From Thermoleophilaceae bacterium (GTDB lineage Bacteria; Actinomycetota; Thermoleophilia; Solirubrobacterales; Thermoleophilaceae), in NCBI GenBank assembly GCA_013696425.1, contig JACCYP010000341.1, positions 1 to 20,497 of the forward strand: 20,497 nucleotides of DNA, in the 5' to 3' direction. Under the pieces are notes generated by a model. The model saw nothing but the letters and a program-made list of their open reading frames with translations. It did no database searches and was not told the origin of the DNA. Positions 8,529 to 16,435 of this stretch are shown piece after piece (position 1 is the stretch's first letter; every line of letters begins with the position of its first letter). The position numbers were made by a program, and so were the translations under genes.

Positions 8529-8891
8529 CACGCAAGCAGCCCGGCCGGTCCGCCAAACGCTACCCTGTCCTACGTCCACGACCTGCGCACCGGCAAGGCG
8601 GTTCGGCACTCGCCCATCGTCGCCGAGGAGGAGGTCGACAAGACCGGGGAGACCAGTTCGGTCATGAACTCCCTGATCCTCACGCAGTCGGGAAAGACGG
8701 CCTGGATCGCCACCGCCACGACGTTCACAGGCGCTCAGCAGCCGACGAAGAACATCGAGGTATTCAAGTGGACGGCCAATTCGCCGCAGCTGCTCGACCA
8801 GGGCCTGGGGATCGCGCCGACGAGCCTCAAGCTTTCGGGTTCGGCCCTTTCCTGGACGAACTCGGCGCAGCAGAAGACCGCTCCGTTCTGA
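8529..8891 (+). pseudogene. Orphan C-terminal fragment of a secreted-type hypothetical protein
   Basis: About 120 codons are open directly after the protease stop and in the same frame, ending TGA at 8889-8891. The first ATG is at 8664 and has no ribosome site, yet coding-like sequence starts much earlier, around YVHDLRTGKAVRHSP (8571 on). The text ends LSGSALSWTNSAQQKTAPF, which resembles the C-terminal end of beta-propeller-like secreted proteins common in Thermoleophilia (from memory of the family style, not a search). No N-terminus or signal peptide is present. I read it as a decayed or deleted gene remnant. A short 75-aa product from 8664 or stop readthrough of the protease are less likely. 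Confidence 0.45.
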
Positions 8892-8947
8892 GCTGAGCCT
8901 GCCCTCCGTCCGTTCCCGCCTGTAACCCCCGCGCGCAGGAGGTTTAA

Positions 8948-8959
8948 GAACAGGTGTTC
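8948..8959 (+). promoter_or_regulatory. LexA-like (SOS box) palindrome
   Basis: GAACAGGTGTTC is two GAAC/GTTC half-sites separated by four bases, matching the GAAC-N4-GTTC core of Gram-positive LexA operators. It sits 5 bp upstream of the TATATT -10 of the basic-protein gene, where a bound repressor would block RNA polymerase. The flanking bases are not the optimal C and G. Confidence 0.45.
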
Positions 8960-8964
8960 GGCGG

Positions 8965-8970
8965 TATATT
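8965..8970 (+). promoter_or_regulatory. Putative -10 of the basic-protein gene
   Basis: TATATT lies in the most AT-rich stretch of the window (8941-9000). A weak TTTAAG at 8943-8948 is spaced 16 bp upstream. The transcript would have a leader of about 55 nt with a GAGGGGG ribosome site at 9016-9022, 11 nt before the ATG. Confidence 0.45.
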
Positions 8971-9033
8971 CTTACTGTCGTTAAAACTAATAAGAGATCC
9001 GCATCCGACTTCCCAGAGGGGGAATTCAGCCAA

Positions 9034-9681
9034 ATGGCTCAGAGCAACACAAAGAACACTTCACGTTCGAGGAGCACTTCGCGCTCCGCCACCAACCGCA
9101 GCAGCAGCTCGGCCCGCTCGTCCAGCGCGGCCACCAAGGCTGCCGCCACCCGTCGCCGCAACGCTGCCAAGCGCAGCCAGGCCGCGACCAAGGCCGCCGC
9201 TACTCGTCAGGAGAAGCAGGCCGGTCGTCAGGCGAAGGCCGCGCGCACGCAGGCCAAGCGCGCAACCACCCAGTCGGCGAAGGCCGCGAGCCGCGTCGCA
9301 TCGGCTGAGGCCACCCGCGCCTCGCTGGTAGCCGAGCAGGCTGCCACGTACGCCGAGAAGGCCGTGCTGGTGCCGGTCGGCGCCGCCCTGGTCGCCCGCG
9401 AGAACCTCGCGGAGACCGTCCAGGTGTGGACGACCCGCAACTCGGCCGAGCGCGAGCTCAAGAAGTTCGAGCGTCGTGGCAACACCGCCCGCAATCGCGT
9501 GCAGCGCACCGTCAAGCGCACTCGCACGCAGGTCGAGCGTGAGCTCCGTCAGCGCCGTACGCAGGCCACCCGCGTGGTCAAGCGTCAGCGCCGTGAGGCC
9601 GAGAAGCAGGTGAAGGGCGCCCGTCGTGACTTCGAGAAGCAGGTCAAGGACGTGCGCGAGCAGGTCTCGACGATCGCCTAA
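9034..9681 (+). CDS. Highly basic Ala/Arg/Lys-rich nucleoid-associated-type protein
   Basis: 215 aa with about 53 Arg/Lys against 17 Asp/Glu, so strongly cationic. Residues 1-90 are low complexity (Ser, Ala, Thr, Arg) and histone-H1-like, with AATKAAATR repeated at 32-40 and 50-58. Residues about 100-130 form a less charged segment (EKAVLVPVGAALVARENLAE). Residues 135-212 are a long charged helix, probably coiled coil. There is no signal peptide. This is the layout of actinobacterial DNA-binding or HBHA-like basic proteins. DNA binding is inferred from charge and low-complexity tail only. Codon use (many CGT, AAG and GTC) and a GAGGGGG ribosome site suggest strong expression. The promoter region contains a LexA-like palindrome. 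Confidence 0.75.
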   Translation: MAQSNTKNTSRSRSTSRSATNRSSSSARSSSAATKAAATRRRNAAKRSQAATKAAATRQEKQAGRQAKAARTQAKRATTQSAKAASRVASAEATRASLVAEQAATYAEKAVLVPVGAALVARENLAETVQVWTTRNSAERELKKFERRGNTARNRVQRTVKRTRTQVERELRQRRTQATRVVKRQRREAEKQVKGARRDFEKQVKDVREQVSTIA

Positions 9682-9695
9682 GCGCCTGTGCTGGT

Positions 9696-9711
9696 CCCGG
9701 CGAAAGCCGGG
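9696..9711 (+). terminator. Short GAAA-loop hairpin after the basic-protein gene
   Basis: A perfect 6-bp stem CCCGGC/GCCGGG closes on a GAAA tetraloop 15 nt after the stop codon. There is no T-run, so it may only stabilise the 3' end or be a weak terminator. Confidence 0.35.
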
Positions 9712-9760
9712 CCGCAGTGCTCATTCGCTTAGCCCCGCCACGGTCCGGAGAGGCCGCGTG

Positions 9761-9815
9761 CGGGAGAGGACTGCCGGCCAACAGATCGCCGACAGTGATG
9801 CAGTATCTCTCCTCC
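9761..9815 (+). ncRNA. Foldable RNA element upstream of mrp
   Basis: Three nested helices can be drawn: GGAGAG 9763-9768 with CTCTCC 9807-9812, ACTGC 9770-9774 with GCAGT 9800-9804, and CGGC 9775-9778 with GCCG 9788-9791. They leave a 9-nt apical loop and an 8-nt bulge (9792-9799). It is followed at once by a strong intrinsic terminator, which suggests a cis-regulatory leader or a small RNA. I cannot assign a known riboswitch class; patches such as GGGAGAG and CGCCGA recall the glycine aptamer but its other conserved bases are absent. Confidence 0.35.
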
Positions 9816-9819
9816 CTCG

Positions 9820-9857
9820 ACCGGCGAGGCCCTTGTGGCCTCGCCGGTTTTCTATTG
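9820..9857 (+). terminator. Strong intrinsic terminator upstream of mrp
   Basis: A perfect 12-bp stem (9820-9831 with 9837-9848), loop CTTGT, followed by TTTCTATTG. It ends 8 nt before the mrp start codon, so transcripts from upstream should stop here and mrp needs its own promoter or antitermination. Confidence 0.8.
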
Positions 9858-9858
9858 T
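9853..9858 (+). promoter_or_regulatory. Putative leaderless -10 element of mrp
   Basis: TATTGT fits TANNNT and ends 7 nt before the ATG at 9866. It overlaps the U-tract of the upstream terminator. No ribosome site is present. Confidence 0.5.
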
Positions 9859-9865
9859 CTGGTGC

Positions 9866-10999
9866 ATGCCCACCGAGGACCAGGTCACAGAGGCGCTGCG
9901 CGCGGTCGTCGACCCGGAGCTGCACAAGGACATCGTGGAGCTCGGGATGGTGCGCGAGATCGTGTTCCACGACGACGGGCACGTGCACGTCACCGTCTCG
10001 CTCACGACCCCCGGCTGCCCGATCCGCTCGCACTTCGAGCAGGGCGTGGCCAAGGCGGTCTCCGCCCTCGACGGCGTGTCGCGGGTGTCCACGGACTTCG
10101 ATGTGCTCAGTGCCGACGAGAAGGAAGGCCTCAAGCAGAAGCTCGGCCGCGGGAACCTCCCCGCCGGAGCGCTCGCCCAGGTGGGTAACGTGATCTGCGT
10201 CGGCTCCGGCAAGGGCGGCGTCGGCAAGTCCACCATCGCCACGAACCTCGCCGCGGCTCTCTGGGCCGAGGGGAAGAGCGTGGCCTGCCTCGACGCCGAC
10301 GTGTGGGGCTACTCGATCCCGCGCATGCTCGGCATCCACGGCAAGCCGAAGATCTCCGACCAGCGCAAGATCATGCCGCTGATCGCTCACGGCGGCATCA
10401 GGGCCATCTCGATCGAGTTCTTCCTCGAGGAGCAGGACCAGGCCATCACCTGGCGCGGCCCGATGCTCCACAAGGCGATCCGCCAGTTCCTCGAGGACGT
10501 CGACTGGGGCGAGCTCGACTACCTGCTCATCGACCTTCCGCCGGGTACCGGCGCCGTGTCCATGACGCTCGCCCAGCTGCTGCCGCAGTCCCAGTTCCTG
10601 ATGGTCACCACGCCCCAGCCCGCCGCACAGAAGGTCGCCAAGCGGGCCGCCGACACCGCCAAGCGCTACGACCTCTCGATCTGCGGCGTGATCGAGAACA
10701 TGTCCCCCTTCACCGCGCCCGACGGCCAGCGCCACGCCATCTTCGGCGAGGGCGGCGGCCAGGAGCTCGCCGACGAGCTCGACGTGCCGCTACTCGGGAA
10801 AGTGCCGCTACAGGAGGAGCTCCGCGTGGCCGCCGACGAGGGCCAGCCCCTGGTGCTGCGCGACCCGGACGACCCGGCCGCTCAGGCGATCTCCCACGCC
10901 GCGCGCGGGCTCATCGCCGCGACCCCGGAGACGGTTCCGATCCTGCAAGCGCCGCCCGAGCCGGTTGTCACGGGCACGCCGCTGCCGATGGCCCCGTAG
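9866..10999 (+). CDS. mrp: Mrp/ApbC-family P-loop ATPase (Fe-S cluster carrier type)
   Basis: 377 aa. The N-terminal 85 residues are a MIP18/DUF59 domain with VDPELHKDIVELGMV and TTPGCPIR. The deviant Walker A GKGGVGKST follows near residue 115, with ATNLAAALW and LDADVWGYSIPRMLG, then the LLIDLPPGTG Walker B region. In Fe-S carriers of this family a C-x-x-C normally follows ENMSPF; here that segment reads TAPDGQRHAIFGEGGG and has no cysteine. The same loss is, to my knowledge, usual in actinobacterial Mrp, so cluster carriage by the standard site is doubtful. The start is fixed by domain homology; the frame is open further upstream through the terminator. The stop overlaps the GTG of the MOSC gene. 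Confidence 0.9.
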   Translation: MPTEDQVTEALRAVVDPELHKDIVELGMVREIVFHDDGHVHVTVSLTTPGCPIRSHFEQGVAKAVSALDGVSRVSTDFDVLSADEKEGLKQKLGRGNLPAGALAQVGNVICVGSGKGGVGKSTIATNLAAALWAEGKSVACLDADVWGYSIPRMLGIHGKPKISDQRKIMPLIAHGGIRAISIEFFLEEQDQAITWRGPMLHKAIRQFLEDVDWGELDYLLIDLPPGTGAVSMTLAQLLPQSQFLMVTTPQPAAQKVAKRAADTAKRYDLSICGVIENMSPFTAPDGQRHAIFGEGGGQELADELDVPLLGKVPLQEELRVAADEGQPLVLRDPDDPAAQAISHAARGLIAATPETVPILQAPPEPVVTGTPLPMAP

Positions 11000-11451
11000 T
11001 GCCAGGGCGCCTCGAGGGCATCTACATCGTGCCCGACGCGGCCGCCATGCCGCGCGCAGTCGAGTCCGTCCTTGCGATCGAAGGGGTCGGGCTAGAGGGC
11101 GATCGCTATGCCGAGGGCGCCGGCACGTTCAGCGCCACGCCCGGCAACGGACGCGAGGTCACGCTGATCGAGGCCGAGGCGATCGAGGGCCTCCCATTCG
11201 ACCTCGAGCCCGCGGCAGCCAGGCGCAACCTCGTGACGCGCGGCGTGGCCCTCAACGGCCTGGTCGGGAAGCGGTTCACCGTCGGCGAGGTGGAGATCGA
11301 GGGCATGCGGCTCTGCGAGCCGTGCGCCCATCTCGAGCGCATCACGCAGCCGGGGGTGTTGCGGGGCCTCGCGGAGCGCGGCGGCCTGCGGGCGGAGATA
11401 CGCAGTGGCGGAACGCTGCGGGTCGCCGACCCGGTGGCTAGGCGTTCTTGA
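10999..11451 (+). CDS. MOSC domain protein
   Basis: 150 aa from a GTG that overlaps the mrp stop (TAGTG), implying translational coupling; the open frame upstream is inside mrp. GVGLEGDRYAEGAGTFS, REVTLIEAEAIE, RRNLVTRGVALNGLVGKRF and the cysteine-bearing LCEPCAHLERI are the conserved MOSC blocks, where the Cys is thought to carry sulfur. Stand-alone MOSC proteins of this size resemble YiiM and the C-terminal part of molybdenum-cofactor sulfurase. The acceptor is unknown. Pairing with Mrp suggests metal-sulfur metabolism, which is inference. The last 14 bp overlap the convergent ferredoxin gene. Confidence 0.85.
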   Translation: MPGRLEGIYIVPDAAAMPRAVESVLAIEGVGLEGDRYAEGAGTFSATPGNGREVTLIEAEAIEGLPFDLEPAAARRNLVTRGVALNGLVGKRFTVGEVEIEGMRLCEPCAHLERITQPGVLRGLAERGGLRAEIRSGGTLRVADPVARRS

Positions 11452-11701
11452 AGTAGTCCGCGTTGATCTGGATGTACTTCGACCACTCGCCGGGAAGCTG
11501 GTCCTCGGCGAAGCAGGCATCAACGGGGCACGCCTCGACGCAGGCATCGCAGTCGATGCACTCCTCCGGGTCGATGTAGAGCATCTCGACCTTGTCGTAA
11601 TCGGGCTCGTCCGGAGTGGGGTGGATGCAGTCGACGGGGCAGACCTCGACGCACGAATTGTCCTTTTGCCCGATGCAGGGCTCTGTGATCACGTAGGCCA
11701 T
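11438..11701 (-). CDS. 7Fe ferredoxin (3Fe-4S plus 4Fe-4S)
   Basis: 87 aa. Cysteines are at 9, 17, 21, 25, 48, 51, 54 and 58. C9-x7-C17-x3-C21-P together with C48-x2-C51-x2-C54-x3-C58-P is the FdxA/Azotobacter FdI layout, with C25 the extra residue near the clusters. It is a small soluble electron carrier; in actinobacteria related FdxA proteins serve redox enzymes, and the partner here is not known. A TACAAT -10 lies 10 nt before the ATG, giving a very short leader. Its 3' end overlaps the MOSC gene on the other strand by 14 bp. Confidence 0.93.
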   Translation of the reverse strand: MAYVITEPCIGQKDNSCVEVCPVDCIHPTPDEPDYDKVEMLYIDPEECIDCDACVEACPVDACFAEDQLPGEWSKYIQINADYFKNA

Positions 11702-11711
11702 GAGGCGGCGA

Positions 11712-11717
11712 ATTGTA
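11712..11717 (-). promoter_or_regulatory. Putative -10 of the ferredoxin gene
   Basis: TACAAT on the minus strand, one mismatch from TATAAT, 10 nt before the ATG at 11701. It lies in the 29-bp divergent gap shared with the SDR gene. Confidence 0.45.
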
Positions 11718-11730
11718 TAGACCTTGGTTC

Positions 11731-12612
11731 GTGATCCTCCTGACCGGAGCCACGGGACTGGTGGGCTCGGCGCTGCTGAGGCGTCTCACCGACGCCGGGC
11801 AGCCCGTACGCTGCCTGGTGCGCGACAGCCGCCGCCTCGGACTCGAGCGGGTGCGCGTCCAGATCGCGCTCGGCGACCTCGCCGATCCGGCTTCCTTCCG
11901 CAACGCCCTGCGCGGAGTGGACACCGTGATCCATCTCGCCGCCTCGATCCGCGACCAGGAAAAGGGCTCGATCGAGGAGCTGAACGCGATGGCCACGTTG
12001 CGCCTGGTACGTGCCGCCGAACGCGCCGGCGCGAAGCGGTTCGTCTTCTTCTCGGCGCTCAATGCCTCACTGAACGCGCGGCCGCGCTTCTTCCGCGCCA
12101 AGGCCCTGGCTGAGCGCGCGGTGGCGGAGTCCCCCCTCGAGACGACGATCTTCGCGCCCTCGATCGTCTACGCGCCCTACGACCCCTACCTGCGCATCCT
12201 GGAGAGGCTCTCGTGGCTGCCGGCGATGCCCCTGGCCGGGAACGGCGAGACGCTCTACCAGCCGATCTGGGCCGAGGACGTGGCCGACGGCGTGATGGCC
12301 GCGTTGTCCAACAAGCGGGCCGAGCCCGAGCGAATCGAGCTCGCGGGCCCGGACGTGCTCTCCTACGACGCGATCACCGAGCTCGCGCTGCACTCCTTCG
12401 GGCGCCGGCGGCCGCTGCTGCACCTGCCGCTGCCCGTCACGCGCCGGATCCTGAGGGGGCTCGAGCGGATCGCCGCGCCGGGGCACGCGTTCGCCACCTG
12501 GGACGAGGCCGAGCTGATGAGCGTTTCGATGACGAGCGCGAAGGGCACCGCCGGTGCCGAGGAGCTCGGCGTGAGCCCGCTGTCTATGCGTGCGGTTCTG
12601 GGAGCGAGCTAG
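11731..12612 (+). CDS. NAD(P)-binding SDR, NDUFA9/NmrA-like epimerase family
   Basis: 293 aa from GTG 11731, which places the nucleotide-binding strand at the very start (VILLTGATGLVGSALLRRL, the TGxxGxxG motif); a TTG at 11713 would add six residues. LGDLADPASFRNAL, DTVIHLAA, FVFFSALNAS and YQPIWAEDVADGVMAAL follow the atypical short-chain dehydrogenase pattern of NDUFA9-like proteins, in which the catalytic Tyr-x-x-x-Lys is often degenerate. Such bacterial proteins are linked to quinone, lipid or respiratory functions, but activity here is unknown. It diverges from ferredoxin, and its last 29 bp overlap the convergent MerR gene. Confidence 0.82.
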   Translation: MILLTGATGLVGSALLRRLTDAGQPVRCLVRDSRRLGLERVRVQIALGDLADPASFRNALRGVDTVIHLAASIRDQEKGSIEELNAMATLRLVRAAERAGAKRFVFFSALNASLNARPRFFRAKALAERAVAESPLETTIFAPSIVYAPYDPYLRILERLSWLPAMPLAGNGETLYQPIWAEDVADGVMAALSNKRAEPERIELAGPDVLSYDAITELALHSFGRRRPLLHLPLPVTRRILRGLERIAAPGHAFATWDEAELMSVSMTSAKGTAGAEELGVSPLSMRAVLGAS

Positions 12613-13450
12613 CCGGCCCCCGGCCGACGTAGGCCACCATCCGCGAGGTGAGCGCGGTCACCAGGCGCAGCTCGTCCGGGCTCGCGGGTGTCGGCGATTC
12701 CAGCCGGTCCGCCACCGAGGCGGCCACCTCCGCGCCGGCCTGTTCCGCCAAGCCGAGCGCGATCCGCGCGCCCTCGCGCACGAGCTCCGGCTCCACGGTC
12801 CAGATCGTCTCGAACTCCCGCTCGGAGTCGGCGCTCGCTTCCTGGCCTGGGATCTCCCACGCCGACAGGCATGCCGCGTATTCGGGCGCGTCGCACACGA
12901 GTGACCATTCGCGCCCGAGCGGGGCGTTGGAGGCGAGCGGCACCTCGAGCGGCCCGTCTTGCTCGGGCCGCCCGGCCTTGGGGAAGTCGGCGAACACCAC
13001 CGCTTCGTCGGCCGTGCGTGCGAGCTCGCGCCAGCGCTCCTTGGCGTCCCGGTAAAACCGCTCGCGCTGGAAGGAGGCGAACAGCACCGCGCGTTCGGCG
13101 CGCGCGCAGCATTCGTCCTCGATCGCGTGGGAGAGGGCGATGAGCGTGGCCTTCGGCAGCAGATAGGGGGTGATGTCGGGGCGGCGCCTGCGCAGGCCCG
13201 CGTAAATCGAGGACTCGGGCTCGGCGACGCTGCGCCGCGCCCGCTCGACAGCCGCCTTGATCGACATGCCGGCGTCGCGGTCGGCCATCACCTGGGCGAT
13301 CAGCTCCACGTCGCGCTCGGAGTAGCGCCGGTGCCCGCTCGGGCGCCGGGCCGGGTCCGGGAATCCGTGGCGGGTTTCCCACATCCGCAGCGTCGCCTCG
13401 CTGAGCCCTGTGCGGGCTGAGACGTCGCGGATGGTGAGCTCTTCGGTCAA
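12584..13450 (-). CDS. MerR-family regulator with DICT sensory domain
   Basis: 288 aa from a TTG at 13450 whose bases overlap the TGA of the upstream sigma-like gene (TTGA), with GGAAA about 9 nt before it; no better start lies before the helix-turn-helix. Residues 5-75 are a MerR DNA-binding domain (IRDVSARTGLSEATLRMWETRHGFP, then GHRRYSERDVELI). From about 95 on, a DICT-type domain is seen, with TLIALSHAIEDECC and VLFASFQRERFYRDAKERW. DICT is a sensor domain associated with diguanylate cyclases and two-component systems, and fusion to MerR is a known arrangement. The signal is unknown, but light or stress has been proposed for related proteins. Co-translation with a sigma-like gene suggests shared control. 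Confidence 0.8.
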   Translation of the reverse strand: MTEELTIRDVSARTGLSEATLRMWETRHGFPDPARRPSGHRRYSERDVELIAQVMADRDAGMSIKAAVERARRSVAEPESSIYAGLRRRRPDITPYLLPKATLIALSHAIEDECCARAERAVLFASFQRERFYRDAKERWRELARTADEAVVFADFPKAGRPEQDGPLEVPLASNAPLGREWSLVCDAPEYAACLSAWEIPGQEASADSEREFETIWTVEPELVREGARIALGLAEQAGAEVAASVADRLESPTPASPDELRLVTALTSRMVAYVGRGPASSLPEPHA

Positions 13451-13887
13451 GCGGCCATTTCCAGGTTGGCGCGGGCCTTCTGGAGCCCGAGCCGGACGCG
13501 GCTCTTCGCCGTGCCGAGGGGGATCCTCTCCGCCCGCGCGATCTCCTGCGCGGTGAGGTCCTGCCCGAACGCCAGGAGCACGGCCTCGCGCTGCTCGCTC
13601 GGCAGGCTCGAGAGTGCCCGCAGTGCCGTTCGCGAACTCTCGCGGCGGATCACCGGCTCGGCCGCGCTCTCCCCGATCGAGGAGGAGAGCGTGCGCTGCT
13701 CCGAGGCCGAACGCTCGACCGCCGCCTCCCGGGCTGAGCGCGAGCGCCAGCGGTCCACGGCCCGGCTGCGGGAGATTATCGCGACGTATCGGGGGAGAGA
13801 GCCACGTCGTGAGTCATACGTCTGCGGCTTGCGCCACAGATGAACGAAGACCTCCTGGGCCACCTCCTCGGCGGCCCCGCTGCGCAA
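13447..13887 (-). pseudogene. Sigma-70 (ECF-type) factor lacking its N-terminus
   Basis: At most 146 aa from a TTG at 13887. It opens in the middle of sigma region 2: AAEEVAQEVFVHLWRKPQ is region 2.2 and YVAIISRSRAVDRWRSR is 2.3/2.4. Region 4 is intact (ALSSLPSEQREAVLLAF, then LTAQEIARAERIPLGTAKSRV). The roughly 30-40 residues of region 1.2/2.1 that should come first are missing in all frames, because the preceding DNA is the groEL terminator and then groEL itself. No ribosome site or -10 hexamer precedes the TTG. I call it a 5'-truncated gene. It may still be translated enough to couple the MerR-DICT gene. A short functional sigma-like protein cannot be excluded. Confidence 0.6.
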
Positions 13888-13893
13888 GGGAAC

Positions 13894-13922
13894 GAAAAAG
13901 GGCCCCGCCGGAGCGAGGCCCT
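13894..13922 (-). terminator. groESL intrinsic terminator
   Basis: On the minus strand a 10-bp stem (13922-13913 with 13908-13899, one G-T pair) with a TCCG loop is followed by TTTTTC, about 32 nt after the groEL stop. It lies directly before the truncated sigma gene. Confidence 0.85.
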
Positions 13923-13953
13923 CTCTGCGTACTGCCGACTGCGGAACGGCCTG

Positions 13954-15585
<1,632 letters not shown>

Positions 15586-15612
15586 GTTTTTCAGTCCTCC
15601 GTAGTTCTTGGG

Positions 15613-15906
15613 TTACTTCTTGGCGACTTTGGCGAGCACGTCCGACTCACGCAGGACGAGGAGTTCGTCGCCGTCCACGGTGATCTCGGTGCCGCCGTAC
15701 TTCGAGTAGAGGACCTCGTCGCCGTCCTTGACGTCGATGGGTACTCGCTTGCCGCTGTCGTCGATCTTGCCGTCGCCGACGGCGATGACCTTGCCGCGCT
15801 GCGGCTTTTCCTTCGCTGTGTCGGGGAGGAGGATGCCGCTAGCGGTCGTCTCCTCTTCCTCGAGAGCCTGGACGATCAGTCGATCGCCGAGAGGCTTGAG
15901 CTTCAT
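15613..15906 (-). CDS. groES: Co-chaperonin GroES
   Basis: 97 aa. [15 protein letters not shown] fixes the start at the ATG at 15906, which has a strong GGAGGT 8 nt upstream; a longer frame into the leader is not needed. [20 protein letters not shown] is the mobile loop that binds GroEL, and [20 protein letters not shown] is the conserved C-terminal half. It caps the GroEL ring. It is the first gene of groES-groEL, with the CIRCE element about 40 bp upstream of its start. Confidence 0.98.
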   Translation of the reverse strand: MKLKPLGDRLIVQALEEEETTASGILLPDTAKEKPQRGKVIAVGDGKIDDSGKRVPIDVKDGDEVLYSKYGGTEITVDGDELLVLRESDVLAKVAKK

Positions 15907-15944
15907 AGGTAGAAACCTCCGATTGCTTACATCTCGTACTGCGC

Positions 15945-15971
15945 CTGGCACTCTAGCAAGGAGAGTGCCAA
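15945..15971 (-). promoter_or_regulatory. CIRCE operator (HrcA site)
   Basis: On the minus strand TTGGCACTC, a 9-bp spacer, then GAGTGCCAG. This is the CIRCE inverted repeat (consensus TTAGCACTC-N9-GAGTGCTAA) with eight of nine positions of the two arms complementary to each other. HrcA binding here would repress groESL until heat or unfolded protein titrates GroEL. The hrcA gene is not in the window. Confidence 0.93.
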
Positions 15972-16008
15972 AAGCATGTGACTTTTTCGCTTCGGAGGCG
16001 GGTTTTCT

Positions 16009-16407
16009 CTAGTTCTGCGAGGTGGTGCCGGGACGGAGGCGCTCGGTGAGCTCGCTGGGGCGCTCGGAGATCTCGCTGAAGCGGACCACGGTGACCGTGT
16101 CCTCCTGCGCGACCGAGCGGCCGTAGATCTGCTCGAGGAAGTGCGTGGTCTCGTCCATGCGGCGGAACTCGGGGTTGTCGTGCTCGATGTCGCGCGGGGA
16201 GAGCTCCGAGACGCGCTTGACCTCGACGGAGTCGATCACCGCCATGAAGATCTTCTCCCGGCGGGCGTGCTGGAAGCCGACGGTGACCATCACCACGGTC
16301 CCCTTGCGGTACTTGGCGCTCTTGTCACCCAGGCGGATCGTCGCGGTCTTGCGCCCGCGCCGGAGCTGGTCGATGAAGACCGGCGAGTAGAAGTTGAGGA
16401 CGAACAC
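16009..16407 (-). CDS. ASCH domain protein
   Basis: 132 aa from GTG 16407, a start supported by a TAGGCT -10-like hexamer 7 nt upstream. The ASCH (ASC-1 homology) fold is shown by FIDQLRRGRKTATIRLGDKSAKYRKG at the N-terminus (a basic TATIR motif at the pocket), VMVTVGFQ, and VTVVRFSEI. ASCH domains are PUA-like and bind RNA or act on nucleosides; one member is a cytidine amidohydrolase (YqfB). The role here is not known. It is a single gene between groES and the Nudix operon, with 28 bp to the Nudix stop. Confidence 0.8.
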   Translation of the reverse strand: MFVLNFYSPVFIDQLRRGRKTATIRLGDKSAKYRKGTVVMVTVGFQHARREKIFMAVIDSVEVKRVSELSPRDIEHDNPEFRRMDETTHFLEQIYGRSVAQEDTVTVVRFSEISERPSELTERLRPGTTSQN

Positions 16408-16414
16408 CGCGCGG

Positions 16415-16420
16415 AGCCTA
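16415..16420 (-). promoter_or_regulatory. Putative leaderless -10 element of the ASCH gene
   Basis: TAGGCT on the minus strand ends 7 nt before the GTG at 16407, the same spacing as for PAC2, mrp and crp. Confidence 0.5.
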
Positions 16421-16435
16421 GACGGAATCGGTCAT

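Noticed and set aside
8526..8891. Programmed stop-codon readthrough extending the protease
   Set aside because: The protease is already family-length at the TAG, the extension resembles a different protein, and there is no readthrough context visible.
9741..9860. Glycine riboswitch
   Set aside because: GGGAGAG, CGCCGA and CTCTC patches are present, but the conserved GGxGCAA and AGG/GGAC segments are missing, and mrp is not a usual target.
9626..9865. N-terminal extension of Mrp
   Set aside because: The extra codons run through the basic-protein gene and the terminator stem, and the MIP18 domain begins right after ATG 9866.
11713..11730. TTG start for the SDR gene
   Set aside because: It adds residues before the first beta strand of the Rossmann fold; GTG 11731 gives the normal N-terminus.
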